A program made the position numbers and the translations under genes. The notes under the pieces are model-generated. The model searched no databases, was not told the DNA's origin, and was given only the letters and a program-made list of their open reading frames with translations. This document shows positions 35,219 to 46,571 of a stretch of 64,000 bases of DNA, in pieces. Source of the stretch: Fremontodendron californicum (lineage: Eukaryota; Streptophyta; Magnoliopsida; Malvales; Malvaceae); contig JAULJL010000024.1 in assembly GCA_030761205.1 (NCBI GenBank), positions 15,737,122 through 15,801,121 on the forward strand. The letters are read 5' to 3'. How positions within the stretch are numbered: position 1 is the first letter of the stretch; each line of letters opens with the position of its first letter.

Positions 35219-35681
35219 TGTTAAACCTAATTAAGCCTAATAGGCCTCCCAGGAAGGCCTAATGGGCCAGATTAACCATCAGACCCAACAAATCCCCTAC
35301 TACGGGGCCCAGGAAGGAGAACTAAAGAAGGGCTCGCCAAGCTCCAAATTGACTCGGGATCGCCAAGCTCGAACCACTGGATTGTCACCACAGTTGGGCG
35401 ACCCCTAATACCTATCATTTTAAAGGACCACATGGCTTACCCGATAGCCATTCTACCTGTCACATCGCCACCCATCACCTCAAGGCCCACATGGGGCCTC
35501 GGCCTCCTGTCTCAGACTGAGCTTTAGCACATAGCGTACGGTGACCCGTTAGCTAAAGTATAAATAGCTACTCAAAGGCTAGCTTAAAGACTCCATACAT
35601 ATAGAAAAACTAGAAATCCTTGTTGCTCTGCCTCTTTTCTCCTTTCCTCAAGATCATCTAACACCAAAAACACCATCAACA
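35219..35681 (+). repeat. 3' LTR of G, 463 bp
   Basis: Bounded by TGTTAAACC and CATCAACA, preceded by a PPT and followed directly by F-box coding sequence. A TATA box lies at 35559-35567. The 5' partner LTR is outside the window, so the boundaries rest on these signals. The predicted target duplication is gtttg (35682-35686). Confidence 0.75.
35559..35567 (+). promoter_or_regulatory. TATA box in G LTR
   Basis: TATAAATAG, about 115 bases before the LTR end, giving a short R-U5. Confidence 0.6.
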
Positions 35682-37180
35682 GTTTGTTAGGGAAGTAAAT
35701 GCTAGAAGAGATATAGACGTAGTAGACAGACTCAGTGATTTGCCAAACGACGTTATTGTTTAGATTATCTCATTGCTTCCGATAAAAGAAACAGTTCGAA
35801 CATCCATTCTAGCAACAAGATGGAGGGATCCTTTCGCTTCAATGTCTAATCTTAACATTGATGATAATAATGAAACTTAAAAGTTTTTATGTAATAAGTT
35901 CATGAATATTGTGGATAGAATTCTCTTTTTGCATAAGAGGGATACCGATGTAGAGAAATTTCATCTCAAATATGGACAAGCTATTGACTCTTTCAGGATT
36001 AATGGATGGATACAATATGCACTACGGTATGGCATTAGAGAGCTTGATTTATGCATTGCAACAAAAGGATTCAATAAGCTGCAATTTGGAATTTTCATTT
36101 GTAAAAAAACTGGTGACATTGAGATTAGAACTAGATCAAAGTTTCAACCTGAAAGTTCCTACTAACTGTTGTCTACCGCATCTCAAAGTTCTCCATCTTG
36201 GTTGGTTGAAATTTCCAGATGATGATTCTACTCAAAGGCTCTTTTCTAGATGCTCTTCACTTGAGGAATTGGTTGTTCAACAATGTGATTTGAACAACAT
36301 AAACAAATTCAGTGTTTGTAATCCCACACTCAAAAGGCTGATCATAAGTGGTTATATGGGCACTATCAGTAATAGTTATGAAGTTGAGATTAACACCCCA
36401 AGTCTGGTGTACTTCAAATACTTCTACGTGGTAGCAGAAGGCACTCATTAATAAATCTAAACTATTTTTTAGAAGCATGTATTGATTTTGGACCAAAAAT
36501 TGGTTCCACCTTCAATTATACTGCTGCAATTGATCTGATGAGAGGAATTAGTCATGTTCAATTGCTTCATTTAACCGCTCATTCCTCAAAGGTAAAAATT
36601 CTTCTTATGGATTTCATTTTAATTTCTTGTCAAAAACTGTGACTAACAACGATTTTCCTTTCAATTTGAAGGCTATCCTATTCAGTCGCGATCCAATTCT
36701 TGAGTTTTCTAACCTGACTTTTTTGAAGATGGACAGTTGCTATCCTAGATAGGAAAGAATACTTGCTTGTTCTCCTTGTCTTGAAACCCTTGTTTTTTAC
36801 TTTGAGGTATTAATGAAATATTAACTATAGCTAATTAACTATATTCCATTTCCTTCTAGCCTATTGCCTATTGGTACTAGTCTGACTGCAGCTAAGTTTT
36901 CTCTTTCTTCAGTTCTTCAGTCAGGAACTTGAATGGCATATCAACAGAATTATGGATCTAAAAGAGAAAGTACCCTATTGTTTACTGTATCACCTCAACG
37001 CTTTCATTCCAAGGAAAGCAAGTTGAATTGCAAGTGGTTGAGTATCTTTTGAAGAATGCAAAGGTTGTAGAGAGTTTGACAATACGTATACGTGTGAAAA
37101 AGAGACAGCAGATAAAGATCACTAAATAATTATGTGCATTACCAAGAGTCTCAAAGAAATGCCAAGTAGTTATTATCTAA
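35682..37180 (+). pseudogene. F-box/FBD/LRR pseudogene, 5' end cut off by G
   Basis: F-box/FBD/LRR proteins are substrate adaptors of SCF ubiquitin ligases. The frame opens at the G junction (VNARRDIDVVDRLSDLPNDV) with the F-box near 35730-35840 (SLLPIKETVRTSILATRWRD). Leucine-rich segments follow (LPHLKVLHLGWLKFPDDDST; LFSRCSSLEELVVQQCDLNN; NPTLKRLIISGYMG). Introns with GT-AG ends fit at 36592-36671 and 36807-36912. The last exon holds the FBD part (KQVELQVVEYLLKNAKVVES; RVSKKCQVVII) and stops at 37180. Lesions are visible: stops at about 35762, 35878 and in exon 2 (after SCYPR), and frameshifts near 36075, 36450 and 37015. The start codon must lie beyond G. It is the only single-copy-type gene in the window and is dead. 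Confidence 0.85.
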
Positions 37181-37568
37181 GTTTGTCAATCTTCTTTTGG
37201 ATTGGTTGAAGTACCTTGGATATCTCTCTCTGTTTTTGCTCTTTTGGTCACGAATGTGGTGATTATCAGTTTGACATAGGAACTATACTGTTGTTGATGA
37301 CTGACTATACTTAACTTTCCACTTTAAATTCTGATTAAAAACCTTCTCTTTTAATATTTGTTTCTGTTGTAAATTTTTACCATTAGTGAGATTACGCAAT
37401 CTTTTGAGGGGACACTTGAAATTTTAAGTATATGATTCTGATACTTCCTGAGATTTCCAATTCTCGTTTGTGTCTAAACCAAGTGTTTGTCTAATCAGTT
37501 TGATATCAAATTGATGGAAATTTGTGCAAGTCAAATAACATTTCTATCAAATGAATCAAAATATATAT
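37181..37568. other. F-box 3' flank
   Basis: About 390 bases between the pseudogene stop and the copia LTR. No ORF or repeat is recognised; probably the old 3' UTR/downstream DNA. Confidence 0.5.
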
Positions 37569-38157
37569 TGTTGGAGAATGTTGCACAATAATTCTTCTAG
37601 ATAGGAGTAGAGGATCAAATTGTGGCTGCCAAAATGTCACAAATCTGTTAGTTGAAATAGGTTGACAGAGACTGAGGCATGGACTAGGTCACTCTCTTGA
37701 GACGATACGCTCCCTCTCGGTGATAAGAACCGATGCAAAGAGGTTGTATTGCATGTCGTCCCCAAGATACAACAAGCCCAGTCACCCATTGTACACCTTG
37801 CTAACCTGCACAAGTTTGAAGGTAGAAGCTCCACCAAAATTGACACTTTCTTCACCCTATTAATTAGCACTCTTAAAAGACTTAGGAAGATCTTTAAAAA
37901 GATGTTAAAGGAAACAATTAAAGGACTGAATTTGTTTTTAAAAATGGGATACCGTAAAGTGAAGAATGACTTTATTAGTGTTGAAGAAATAACGAAAGAA
38001 AACATTTACTTTTAACAATTAATGTTTTCATAACTTCAGCAATTAAAATGAGATTAATTGTAAGTTTTGCAAACTTACATTAATAAATTGTTTAAATTTT
38101 TTCTTTTTTTTTTGTTTAACATGTAGACTTTTTTTTTATTATTAAAATACTCCAACA
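37569..38157 (-). repeat. Copia 3' LTR, 589 bp
   Basis: Bounded by inverted termini TGTTGGAG and CTCCAACA. Its first 120-odd plus-strand bases are repeated at 42575-42696. The open frames inside it on both strands are not taken as genes. Confidence 0.88.
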
Positions 38158-38170
38158 ATCCCCCACTTAT
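38158..38170 (-). other. Copia polypurine tract
   Basis: The minus strand reads AATAAGTGGGGGAT before the LTR start TGTTGGAGT. Confidence 0.75.
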
Positions 38171-38765
38171 TTTAATAAAAACATTAAGTACTAATTTTTT
38201 AGGTGAAGATAGAAAACTATGCATAATGTAGGTGCCAATGGCTTGAACCTTCGCTTAGTGTTTCAACAATCTCTGCTCCAAAGCCAATAGTGAACTAAGT
38301 CTTGAACTAAGGCTGCTTTAGGGAAACAAAGTATTGCGTTACACACATAGATTTCCAGTGCCCTACCATGAGCTTCTTTAGCCAGCACGTTATCGCCATG
38401 TGCTTTATCGCTGTTATAATGAGCATTCTAAAGAATAAACCCAAAATCTCATAGGTTGCGACCTCACTTCCACACTCATATAGGTGAGGCTATCAAGGAT
38501 GCTCTTGTAACTCTACATCCCACTCAAATGAGCTATAAACCTCATTAAGAGTATAAACATACTCAACCTCCATTACTGTTATAGGATACATGCTCTGCAT
38601 CATAGGGAAGGATATTATTATTAAATGTGCATGTCATTCAAATCACTCTATGATTCGTTTGTCCCTTTGAACCTAATTCTTGGGATCTCCAATCACTAGG
38701 TAGGGTATCCTCATAGTTGATTTTTATTATTCTTTGGGCTTTAGTCCCATCCCCCTCGATGCTAT
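38171..38765 (-). other. Copia 3' untranslated region
   Basis: About 600 bases between RNase H and PPT with no ORF of note. Confidence 0.6.
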
Positions 38766-40284
38766 CTAGATCTTTTCTCTAGCTAGAGCTTTTGTCAAAG
38801 GATCTGCAAGATTATCACCAGTTTGAATATAATCAACATTAATGGTACCATTAGTTATATGAGATCTCACATAGCTATGTTTTCTTATTATAGATCTGGA
38901 TTTTCCATTGTAATATTTACTATTAAATCTCCCAATAGCTACAGTACTATCACAATGGATTAAGACAGGTGGTATTGGTTTTTCCCATACTGGAATTTCA
39001 AATAACAGATCTCGTAACCAACCTGCTTCTTCACTGGCTGAGGCCAATGCTATAAGTTAAGCCTCCTTGGTGGAGTTTGCTATGATTTGTTGCTTTTTAG
39101 ATTTCCAACAAATTGCTCCACCTCCCAATGTAAACACATAGCCAGTGGTAGACAATGAATAACCAGCCAAGGTATTCCAATTAGCATCATTGTATCCTTC
39201 AAGTACAGCAGGATACTTTTGATAAAGTATATCATAACTTAGAGTCCTCTTTAAATATCTCATTACACGATTAATTGCATTCCAGTCCTCTAAGTATGGT
39301 TTACTTGTAAATCTAGCTAGCACCCTTACAGCATAAGCAATGTCAGGTCGGGTGCAATCAGTGGCATGCCTCAAGCTACCAATACTACTAGCATACTCCT
39401 TTTGGTTACATACATCTTGATCATTCTCCGTGGGAAATAAATGTAAATTTGGACCAAAAGGAGAGCACAAGCGTTTGTAATTGGAAAACTTGTATTTTTT
39501 CAAAACTTTTTCAATATAATGAGATTGGTCTAGAAAAGTACCATTTGAAGTCCTTGTGATCCTCGTGCCAAGAATTACATTTGCTTCCCCTAAATCTTTC
39601 ATGTCAAAATGATTAGTAAGTAGCATTTTGATAGCATTTATAATCTCTAGATTTGTACCAAAAATCAAGAGATCGTCAACATATAAACAAATTATGACAT
39701 TTGAATTACAATCTGATTTGTAATATATGCATTTATCACTTTCATTGGTTTTGAAACCATTAGAAATTAAACACATGTCAAATTTCTCATGCCACTATCT
39801 AGGGGCTTGTTTTAAACCATATAAATTTCTTCTTCCAACTCTCCATTTAAGAAAGCTATTTTTACATCCATTTGATGGATTATCAAATCATGGATAGCAG
39901 AAACTGCAATTAGAACTCTTATTGATGTTATTTTGCTCACAGGAGAATATGTATCAAAGAAATCTATGTCATTTTTTGCCTAAAGCCTTTGGCAACAAGC
40001 CTGGCTTTATATTTATCAATTGAGCCATCAGGCTTCAATTTCTTTCTCAGTACCCATTTACACTCTATAGGTTTACAGACTTGTGGTAGGTCTACTAATT
40101 TCCATGTTTTGTTAGTTATCAAGGAGTCCATCTCATCATTAATGGCTTCTTGCCAAAGGTCTGAATCAAGGGAAGATAATGCCTCGTCTAAAGTGGTAGG
40201 ATCATCTTGAATGTTGAACACATGATAATCAGGACCAAAGTCTTTTATTATTCTTCCTCTTTTACTTTTTCTAGGTTCTCTCAC
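38766..40284 (-). pseudogene. pol: Copia reverse transcriptase and RNase H, broken
   Basis: The RT starts with the connection piece DLWQEAINDEMDSL and KWVLRKKLKPDGSIDKYKAR (from 40284). The palm motif LYVDDLLIFG is near 39690. RNase H follows (EGYNDANWN, then from 39047 SASEEAGWLRDL and CDSTVAI) and ends GDNLADPLTKAL at 38766. A shift near 39964 leads into DTYSPVSKITSIRVLIAV, and near 39820 the frame jumps from LEEEI straight to YGLKQAP, so about 25 residues usual in this family are missing. A stop follows in YGLKQAPR*WHEKFD, and a stop separates 39057 from 39047. The enzyme cannot be functional. Neighbouring integrase lies upstream on the same strand. Confidence 0.85.
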
Positions 40285-40329
40285 AAGTTCTCTTTTTGTG
40301 GGTTGAGAAGTAAATTGTTCTAGAACTTG

Positions 40330-41861
40330 TTAGTTATCTCTAGGTTCAGGGATAATTTTTGGTCTAGGTTCAACACCCCTACTATTTATACATTTAAAAG
40401 GAAACTTGTTTTCCTGAAAGATGACATCTAAGGATTCAATTATAATGTTGTTATCTAGGTCAAGAAACCTATATGCCTTACTAGTCAAGGCAAAACCCAT
40501 AAATGCACATCTAGAGGCCTTTATCCCAAGTTTTGGCTTTTTAGGATCTGGAAGCCTAACAAAGGCAAGACAACCCCACACTCTAAAATAACTCAAATTT
40601 GGCTTATAAGTTTTCCAAAGTTCATAAGGTGTTTTTAAAGAGTGTTTATGTGGTAATCTATTAAGGACATAATTAGCAGTAAGAACTGCTTCTCCCCATA
40701 AATTTTTAGGACCACTAGAGCTCACTAACATAGCATTAGTCAAATCTATCAGAGTTCTATTTTTGCGTTCTGCCACTCCATTTGATGCAGGAGAATAAGG
40801 GGGAGTAGTTTCATGAACTATTCCCAGGGATTGAATAAAAGCATTTAATCCAATATTTTCATACTCACCTCCTCTGTCACTCCTGAATCTTTTGATTTTT
40901 CTCCCAAAAAGATTTCTATCTCTTTTATAAAAATGGAAAATTTTCACTTTTATTTTTCATAAGATAAACATATGTATATCTTGAAAAATCATCAATAAAG
41001 GTTAAAAAATACCTTTTTCCACCTCGTGTTAAAATACCTTCAAATTCACAAATGTCAGTGTGAATTAAGTCTAATAATTCAGAATTTCTTACCACACTTC
41101 TGAATGGCTTTCTTGTGATTTTGGCCATGCTACATGATTCACATTTTCAAATTGATTATCTAGTTTAGGAATCAAACCTAAACTACTCATGTTTTTCACA
41201 TAGCTATCATTAACATGACATAATCTAGCATGCCAAACATTTACACAAGAAACGATATAAGCAGAAACAACTAAAATTTCATTCATATCAATATTTAGTT
41301 TAAACATGCCTTCATAGGCATAACCTTTCCCAACAAATATGCCCTTTTTCATAAGCGTATTTGATCAGATTCAAAAGCTTGTTTGAATCTGGCTTTGTTT
41401 AAAAGAAAAGTAGAAACCAGATTTTTTTTAATCTCAGGAACATGCCAAACATCCTTAAGGATCAATTTTTTACCACATGTAAAAATGAGTTGAATATCAC
41501 CATAACCCAGGTCATTTGTGGTGTGGGAGTCACCAAGCAAGATTTTATTTTTGGTCTCAAACAGAGAAAAGGTTTTGAACCAAGTTTTATCATAGCAGAC
41601 ATGCCTAGAGGCACCAGAGTCTACCCACCATCTTTTAGAAGAATCAACAGTGTTGATCTCAGATATCATAGCCATAAGTGGCTCTTTGGTTACATTAACC
41701 TGATTAGAAGGTCCATGTTTCCGAAAATGACATACTCTTGCTATATATCCAGATTTCCAATATACATAGCACCCATCATTTCTTTTATTATTTGGTGCTT
41801 CTCTTGAAGAAGGTCCTCGTTTTTTTTCTCTGATTAAATTGACCCTTAAGTTGTTTTCCAA
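40330..41861 (-). pseudogene. pol: Copia zinc knuckle, protease and integrase, broken
   Basis: From 41861: a zinc knuckle with its second Cys lost (CYVYWKSGYIARVCHFRK), then the aspartic protease motif WWVDSGASRHVCYD near 41625. The GAG-pre-integrase motif WHARLCHVNDSYVKNMSSLG lies at 41230-41170. The integrase core has D in LIHTDICEFEG, D in RSDRGGEYEN and E in NGVAERKNRT, spread over frames 41128-40925 and 40947-40330. It ends with the usual WGCLAFVRLPDPKKPKLG and GFALTSKAYRF segment. The pieces are separated by at least three frameshifts. Integrase would insert the element DNA; this copy is inactive. Confidence 0.85.
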
Positions 41862-42624
41862 ATGACTTATTTTTATTAATTTTCTTTTTCTGTTTCAATT
41901 TTGTATTGTTATAAGTACTAGGCATGTTCTCATTAGAAGTGACAAGATTTATCTTTGAATTACCTATGCCATTGAAGTCAGGTGAATTGTCTTGATTTTT
42001 GTGCTTTTCTTCTACTCTCAAGCACATGATAAGAGATTCAATGGATAGTTCCTTTTGTTTGTGGTGTAAGACCTTCCCAAATTCTTTCCAAGAGTCGGGC
42101 AATTTGTCAATAATGGCAGAGAGTTCCATTTGTTCAGCAATATTTATTCCTTCACGTCGAACATCATCTGCAAGCATCTGGAGATCATGGGCTTGTTCTA
42201 TCACGGACTTATTTTCCACCATTTGGAATCTGAAATAATGGCTACAAGCATATGTTTTGGATCTAGCTTCTTTAGTGTCATATTTTTGTGGCAGTAAGTG
42301 CCTTCCAAATTTTATTTGTTGAAGAATAAGTTTGGTCATATTTTTTTTATGCTCAGATTTTTCTTCATCAGTCATAACTTCAGTATATTTTTTCTTAGAA
42401 CTCTTTTCCACCAAAATGTAGGAGACATTCAAAAGAGTCAAGTAGAAAAATGTCTTTTGCTTCCATCTCTTATAATTAGCACCATGAAAACGGAAAGGAC
42501 GGTTCAGGTCACCGTCTTGATTAGTCTTGGGAAAACTTTCAACAACGTTCTCTATAAAGAATTTCGTCTCAAGTTGTTGGAGAATGTTGCACAATAATTC
42601 TTCTGGATAGGAGTAGAGGATCAA
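41788..42624 (-). pseudogene. gag: Copia gag (UBN2-type)
   Basis: A 278-codon frame that reads from inside the 5' LTR remnant, so its first residues are not native. The gag body begins RPFRFHGANYKRWKQKTFFY near 42500, then VENKSVIEQAHDLQMLADD, LPDSWKEFGKVLHHKQ and LIMCLRVEEKHK, the pattern of plant copia gag. It ends in a Lys/Asn-rich tail, after which a frameshift leads to the zinc knuckle. There is no normal leader or PBS between LTR and gag, which suggests a deletion. Confidence 0.8.
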
Positions 42625-42696
42625 TTTGCTGCTGCCAAAATGTCATAAATCTGTTAGTTGAAATAGGGTGACGGAGATTGAGGCACAGACTAGGTC
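42575..42696 (-). repeat. Copia 5' LTR remnant, 122 bp
   Basis: Matches 37569-37690 with few changes; homology fades after actaggtc. The rest of the LTR is gone. Confidence 0.85.
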
Positions 42697-42959
42697 GCAC
42701 TTGTGATGACTAAGTCGATGACCACTTCTATAAGATGATCTTCTCTTTTGTGGTATCGGCACTATCATAGATGGCATCGAAAATTCCCATTTTACTCTAA
42801 ACCACCAGTTTTTGGGTTTTCGCCCTAGAGTTCCATTCTCTTAAATTTTTTTATTTTTCTTTTCATTGTTTTACCATGCATTTGAGAATTCTAAATTCTT
42901 CCTTAGTGAAATGATAATTCGATGAGATAGGATAAAATCTGAGGAAAAAACCCTTCAAG

Positions 42960-43815
42960 TTAAATATTCATGTTTTTGAGCTCGGGCTTCTTCATGCTTC
43001 GCTCTCTCTTTCCAGTAGTTACTCTCCTTCTTGAGGTTTTTGAGCTCTTGCTCCCAAGCCCCGAAAGTCTTGAGTGTCCCTTCAAATCTAAGCTCAAAGT
43101 GGTACCTTTTTTTTCCAAGTGCAAATCCCTGAGATCTCCCTTGACAGTGTCCCTTTCTCTCTTGATCTTTTCCTTTTCTCTTTCCCGAGCTGATTCCCTA
43201 TTTTTCATGTCCTCAAGCTCTTCTTGCAATCGGGCAATTTCTTTGCTCATCTGGGTCTTTTCTTTTTCGAATTCTGCCCTTGCAATTTCTAACTCTGATG
43301 GCACTTCCTTTGGTGGCGGATTCATGAACTGGACCTTTTCCCCATCTGATATCAAAAACCTATCATTAATCCTTAATTCCCGCCATACCAGGTAATCAAG
43401 TGTGACGATGTTGGCATATCGGGCCACTTTTATCTTGTGAGTTTTCTTCCATGCTTCAATCACTGCCCGCACCTTTCTAGAATACCCATCCTCTCCATAA
43501 GTGAACTCTGATGATCCTAGCTTATGAGTCACGGGTGTGAATTGTCGAGACTTAACCTGTCATTGCACCAACAAAGGCGCATAACTCACAGACCCTTAAA
43601 TTCCGAGTAGTGGAACTCCCGGGTTGTCCCCATATTTATACATAATCGGCATAGGAACCATCCATAGAGCTCTCCAAGTTACCATCTCCTCTTTTAGATT
43701 CCGGAACATGTTGACCCATTTCTCTTCATCTCCGTCTTCAGGCCAATCATTTCGAATGAATTCCCTAATCTAAACTAAAGACTTCATGTACGGTTTGAAG
43801 GAAACCTAGGTGATA
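42960..43815 (-). pseudogene. DUF7745-like ORF (plant retroelement protein), 3' part
   Basis: From about 43760: REFIRNDWPEDGDEEKWVNM, a stop in PLLGI*GSVSYAPLL, then from 43532 HKLGSSEFTYGEDGYSRKVR and KVARYANIVTLDYLVWREL, then a charged coiled coil (SKEIARLQEELEDMKNRESA). It ends at 42960. This matches, from memory, the plant protein family DUF7745, which I associate with giant gypsy elements; its function is unknown. It lies after gag on the same strand and is joined to it mid-gene near 43815, out of frame. The 190-codon piece 42960-43532 is open. E1 and E3 have no such ORF at this place. Confidence 0.6.
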
Positions 43816-44891
43816 ATCACACTTGCTGTTAGGGTCATAACTCTTTGCTGATGGATTCAGAGCTATTTTCAAAGGCACAGGAGCAAGGTACTGATTCTTT
43901 ATTAGTAATGGCAGCAGGTCAAGGATTGGGATTGGAATTCTTTCTTGGTTGTCCCGCGGTCAATTTTTGGAAGCAAACCTTGTTGCAAGGACTGGTATAG
44001 GATTAGGTGCTTGGGTTGGTAGGTAAGGATAAAGGCTTGGAGATACCTTAGTAGGGTAACATGATTGGTATGAGGGGAATTGGGAATATGGGATGAAATC
44101 TCCTATAGCTTGGACATCTTCCTCTTTCTTTCTTGGTGTCCCATTTCTCTCGGCATTGGATGTTCTTTCTTCTTTAAGTTTCCCATCCTTGATAGCATTC
44201 TCAATCATCTCCCCTGAGATTACCATATCTGCAAAATTCTTCGTGCCACTGTTGACGAGTTTATCGTAGTACGAGGCCCGTAGTGTATTCACAAAAAGGA
44301 CGGTGATTTCTTTTTGTGTCAAAGGTGGTTGTACTTGGGCAGCCATGTCCGTCCATCGTTGAGCATATTCTTTGAAGCTCTCAATAGCTCTTTTCTCCAT
44401 ATTTTACAAGGTGAGACGGTCAGGCGCCATATTGGTCATATGCTACTAAGAAAAGAGCTACTGAGAAAAGAGCCTGACCAAGTAACGTTCTTTCGCATCT
44501 ATACTCCTAAATACATGTACCTTCTATTTCCTAGAGCCTTTCCTTTAAACAGCTGATATTTCCCTGGGGAATCTGCTAACTCAACCTCTTTCACTGCAAC
44601 TATTTCCAACTTTGCTTGTTTAGCTGGATCATCTGAGTTCAGAATGTTGATAGGGTTAACCGCGTTTTGGCCATACAACATCATGACCTCAATCTGACCC
44701 TTTTATGCCTCCAACCCTTCTATGGCTGCCAAGTTTCCAGTGTATCCCTTTCCCTTGACTGCGACGGATACCAGCTCCATCAACTTAGTCATTTGATTTC
44801 TCGATTCTGCTTGAGATTTTGAAAACTTTTCTCATAATTCTTCCTGTGCCCTTTCCATTCTTTCCATTCGGGCAGCTTGTTCATTCTTCAT
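43816..44891 (-). pseudogene. gag: Broken gag of E2
   Basis: Starts with an ATG at 44891 (MKNEQAARMERMERAQEEL), collinear with the E1 gag. The capsid core (the SAIRWYSQL part) is missing through a deletion of about 250 bases near 44460-44490, where agaaaagagcctgacc-like words are repeated. It resumes KRAIESFKEYAQRWTDMAAQ and VQPPLTQKEITVLFVNTLRA, then EMIENAIKDGKLKE, and ends in SAKSYDPNSKCDYH. There it is abruptly joined to the DUF7745-like frame, so the zinc-knuckle-like end is lost. Several stops occur. Confidence 0.75.
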
Positions 44892-45678
44892 AGCTCTAGC
44901 TTGTATTAAAAAGGTACTCAGTACTTCTTATACCTCTGATTTGAAATGGAAATTCTTTCAAAGACTCTTAAAACCAAGCCAACTTCCATTTTATCCCTCC
45001 AAATATGTTTCATGATGAATGAGCCATGAATGTAACTCGATGCCCGTGAAGCATAAACAATGTGATGTATGGATATATACAGTGGAAACATGCTGACCAT
45101 GTATGTAATAAATACAATCACGATGCCAACATGATGCAAGCAAAGAATAAACAAATGAACGCGTAGATATATGCAATGAATGACCATGTATGTTCCAGAT
45201 GCATTTTCCAATGAATGATCCTATATACTATGAATGCAACACGATATCAATATGATGCATGCAAAGAATAGACAAATTAATTCATGAGCATATATAGAGA
45301 AATCATGCTGACTATGTATGTCATGAATGCAACCTGATGCCACTAAGATGCATGTATGAATGAAATGTATGGTATGACCAATAATTGATTTGATGCAAAA
45401 TGAAAAAGGGAAGATATCACGGAGGAAATAAGAATCGGAGGAACTTAATTATCAACATCTCATAAATTTGAAGCGCATAACCAATTCATTCCCATATCAA
45501 TGTTCACAAGGTATAAACCACGTTTACAAAATCTGAGCAGTGGTTAGAACTGTCTTTACAAGCACTTTATTTTTTCTAGCATCCTAAGGCTATAAGAGCC
45601 GGCTACTGAAAATACGAAATCCTACTGCATCATATCAGACCGAAGTCCTTCTACATCATTGCTGTAAATCTCCCAATC
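44892..45678 (-). other. Spacer between ORF A and gag, E2
   Basis: Collinear with 11453-12322 of E1; AT-rich with gatgcatg words. No gene is seen. Confidence 0.6.
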
Positions 45679-46571
45679 CTAATTACCCTTTCCCAGTCCT
45701 CTATCAATCAGTGTCGTTGGATCCAACCACTTGGCATCATAAGATACTATACTTTGTTCTTGAGTGCAATGCAGTGTTCAATGCTATGCCCAACAATCCC
45801 ACAGTGATAGTCACACTTGGGATACAGTGGCGATAGGGGTTTCAGTGGCTTTCAGGCAACCAGGTGATTTCGGATCAACATAGGGAAAAGCTCTTGATAG
45901 CTGATTGGAATGGGATCAAAATGCCTTTCGATCTTGTTCTTAAGTTGTTTCTTAGTCACACACAGCTTAGGAGTTGGGGCACTTCACGGTGGCACTAAGG
46001 CTCGAACTGGAGTGTTTGCATGGAGAGATGGCTGAACAGTATAGTAATGGTATGGATTTGGATTTGGATATGGGACCTTTGGAGGTTGTACATAGTTCAA
46101 GGTTCTTATCCCGGATGCTTGATAAGGTGCTTGATGAAGGAAGGAGTACGAACTGCCAATTGGTGGTGATAGAGTCTGACCTAGGGATCCCGTAGTGGTC
46201 ATCCCAGTGGACGATTGGACCATAGTAGAGTGAGGATACTGGTTTGGACCTAGGACAAATTGTAGGGACTGTTTGGGATCTGAGGTTTCTGTCTTTGGTA
46301 CCAGGCTCTTTGTTTTAGTCATTTTTACAACATTGTCCATAATTTCATCAGGGTTCAAATCTTTTTGGCATTGACAAGTGCAGGACCTAGCAAGGATTGT
46401 ATGCTCTGGACTTGATGGTTTTGGTTGATCAGAAGTCGATGAAGAGCCCTGAGAAAGTTTCCTCTTACTCTTACCCTTATCCTCAACCATTTTCATCAAT
46501 TTGACAAGTTGTTCTTTCACCGCCCGAATTTCATGTTCAAATTCATCTTGATTGCATTCCAAAGCACCCAA
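45679..46571 (-). pseudogene. ORF A of E2 (capsid-less gag-like)
   Basis: Collinear with 12323-13218 of E1. The open frame 46571-45984 begins at TTG, with a stop just upstream as in E1. It contains DEFEHEIRAVKEQLVKLMKM and KGKSKRKLSQGSSST without the E1 frameshift, then a Pro/Tyr-rich region (PKVPYPNPNPYHYY). The gag C-terminal module (CDYHCGIVGHSIEHC) is present in shifted frames around 45820-45740. Confidence 0.6.

Larger units (their letters stand above)
20675..35681 (+). mobile_element. G: Tat-lineage Ty3-gypsy element, 3' part
   Basis: The plus-strand order is RT, RNase H, second (Tat-type) RNase H, integrase, 41-bp tandem array, antisense ORF, PPT and 3' LTR. The 5' LTR, gag and protease lie on the other side of E1, outside the window. 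The RT style (AFSGYNQI, YVDDMLVKS) and two RNase H domains point to the Tat branch. A tandem array plus antisense ORF after pol is the layout I know from Retand-like Tat elements. G is decayed (many stops and frameshifts) and hosts both E1 and L, so it is older than both. It is itself inserted in the F-box gene at 35682. Confidence 0.85.
37569..42696 (-). mobile_element. Ty1-copia retrotransposon, 5' LTR mostly lost
   Basis: A minus-strand element: 3' LTR 37569-38157, PPT 38158-38170, pol from 38766 and gag to 42624. Only the inner 122 bases of the 5' LTR (42575-42696) remain. The domain order protease, integrase, RT, RNase H is the copia order. Motifs resemble Tnt1/Tork-type elements as I remember them; lineage is uncertain. 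No tRNA-iMet PBS (TGGTATCAGAGC) follows the 5' LTR remnant. All ORFs carry lesions. The right edge joins 18 bases of filler and then Ogre-like DNA of E2, so a deletion or rearrangement happened there. Confidence 0.88.

Noticed and set aside
37637..38015. Overlapping ORFs on both strands in the copia LTR
   Set aside because: They lie inside an LTR with no family similarity recognised.
37569..42696. Endogenous pararetrovirus
   Set aside because: Integrase with DDE residues, LTRs and copia domain order are present; no movement or coat protein motif is seen.
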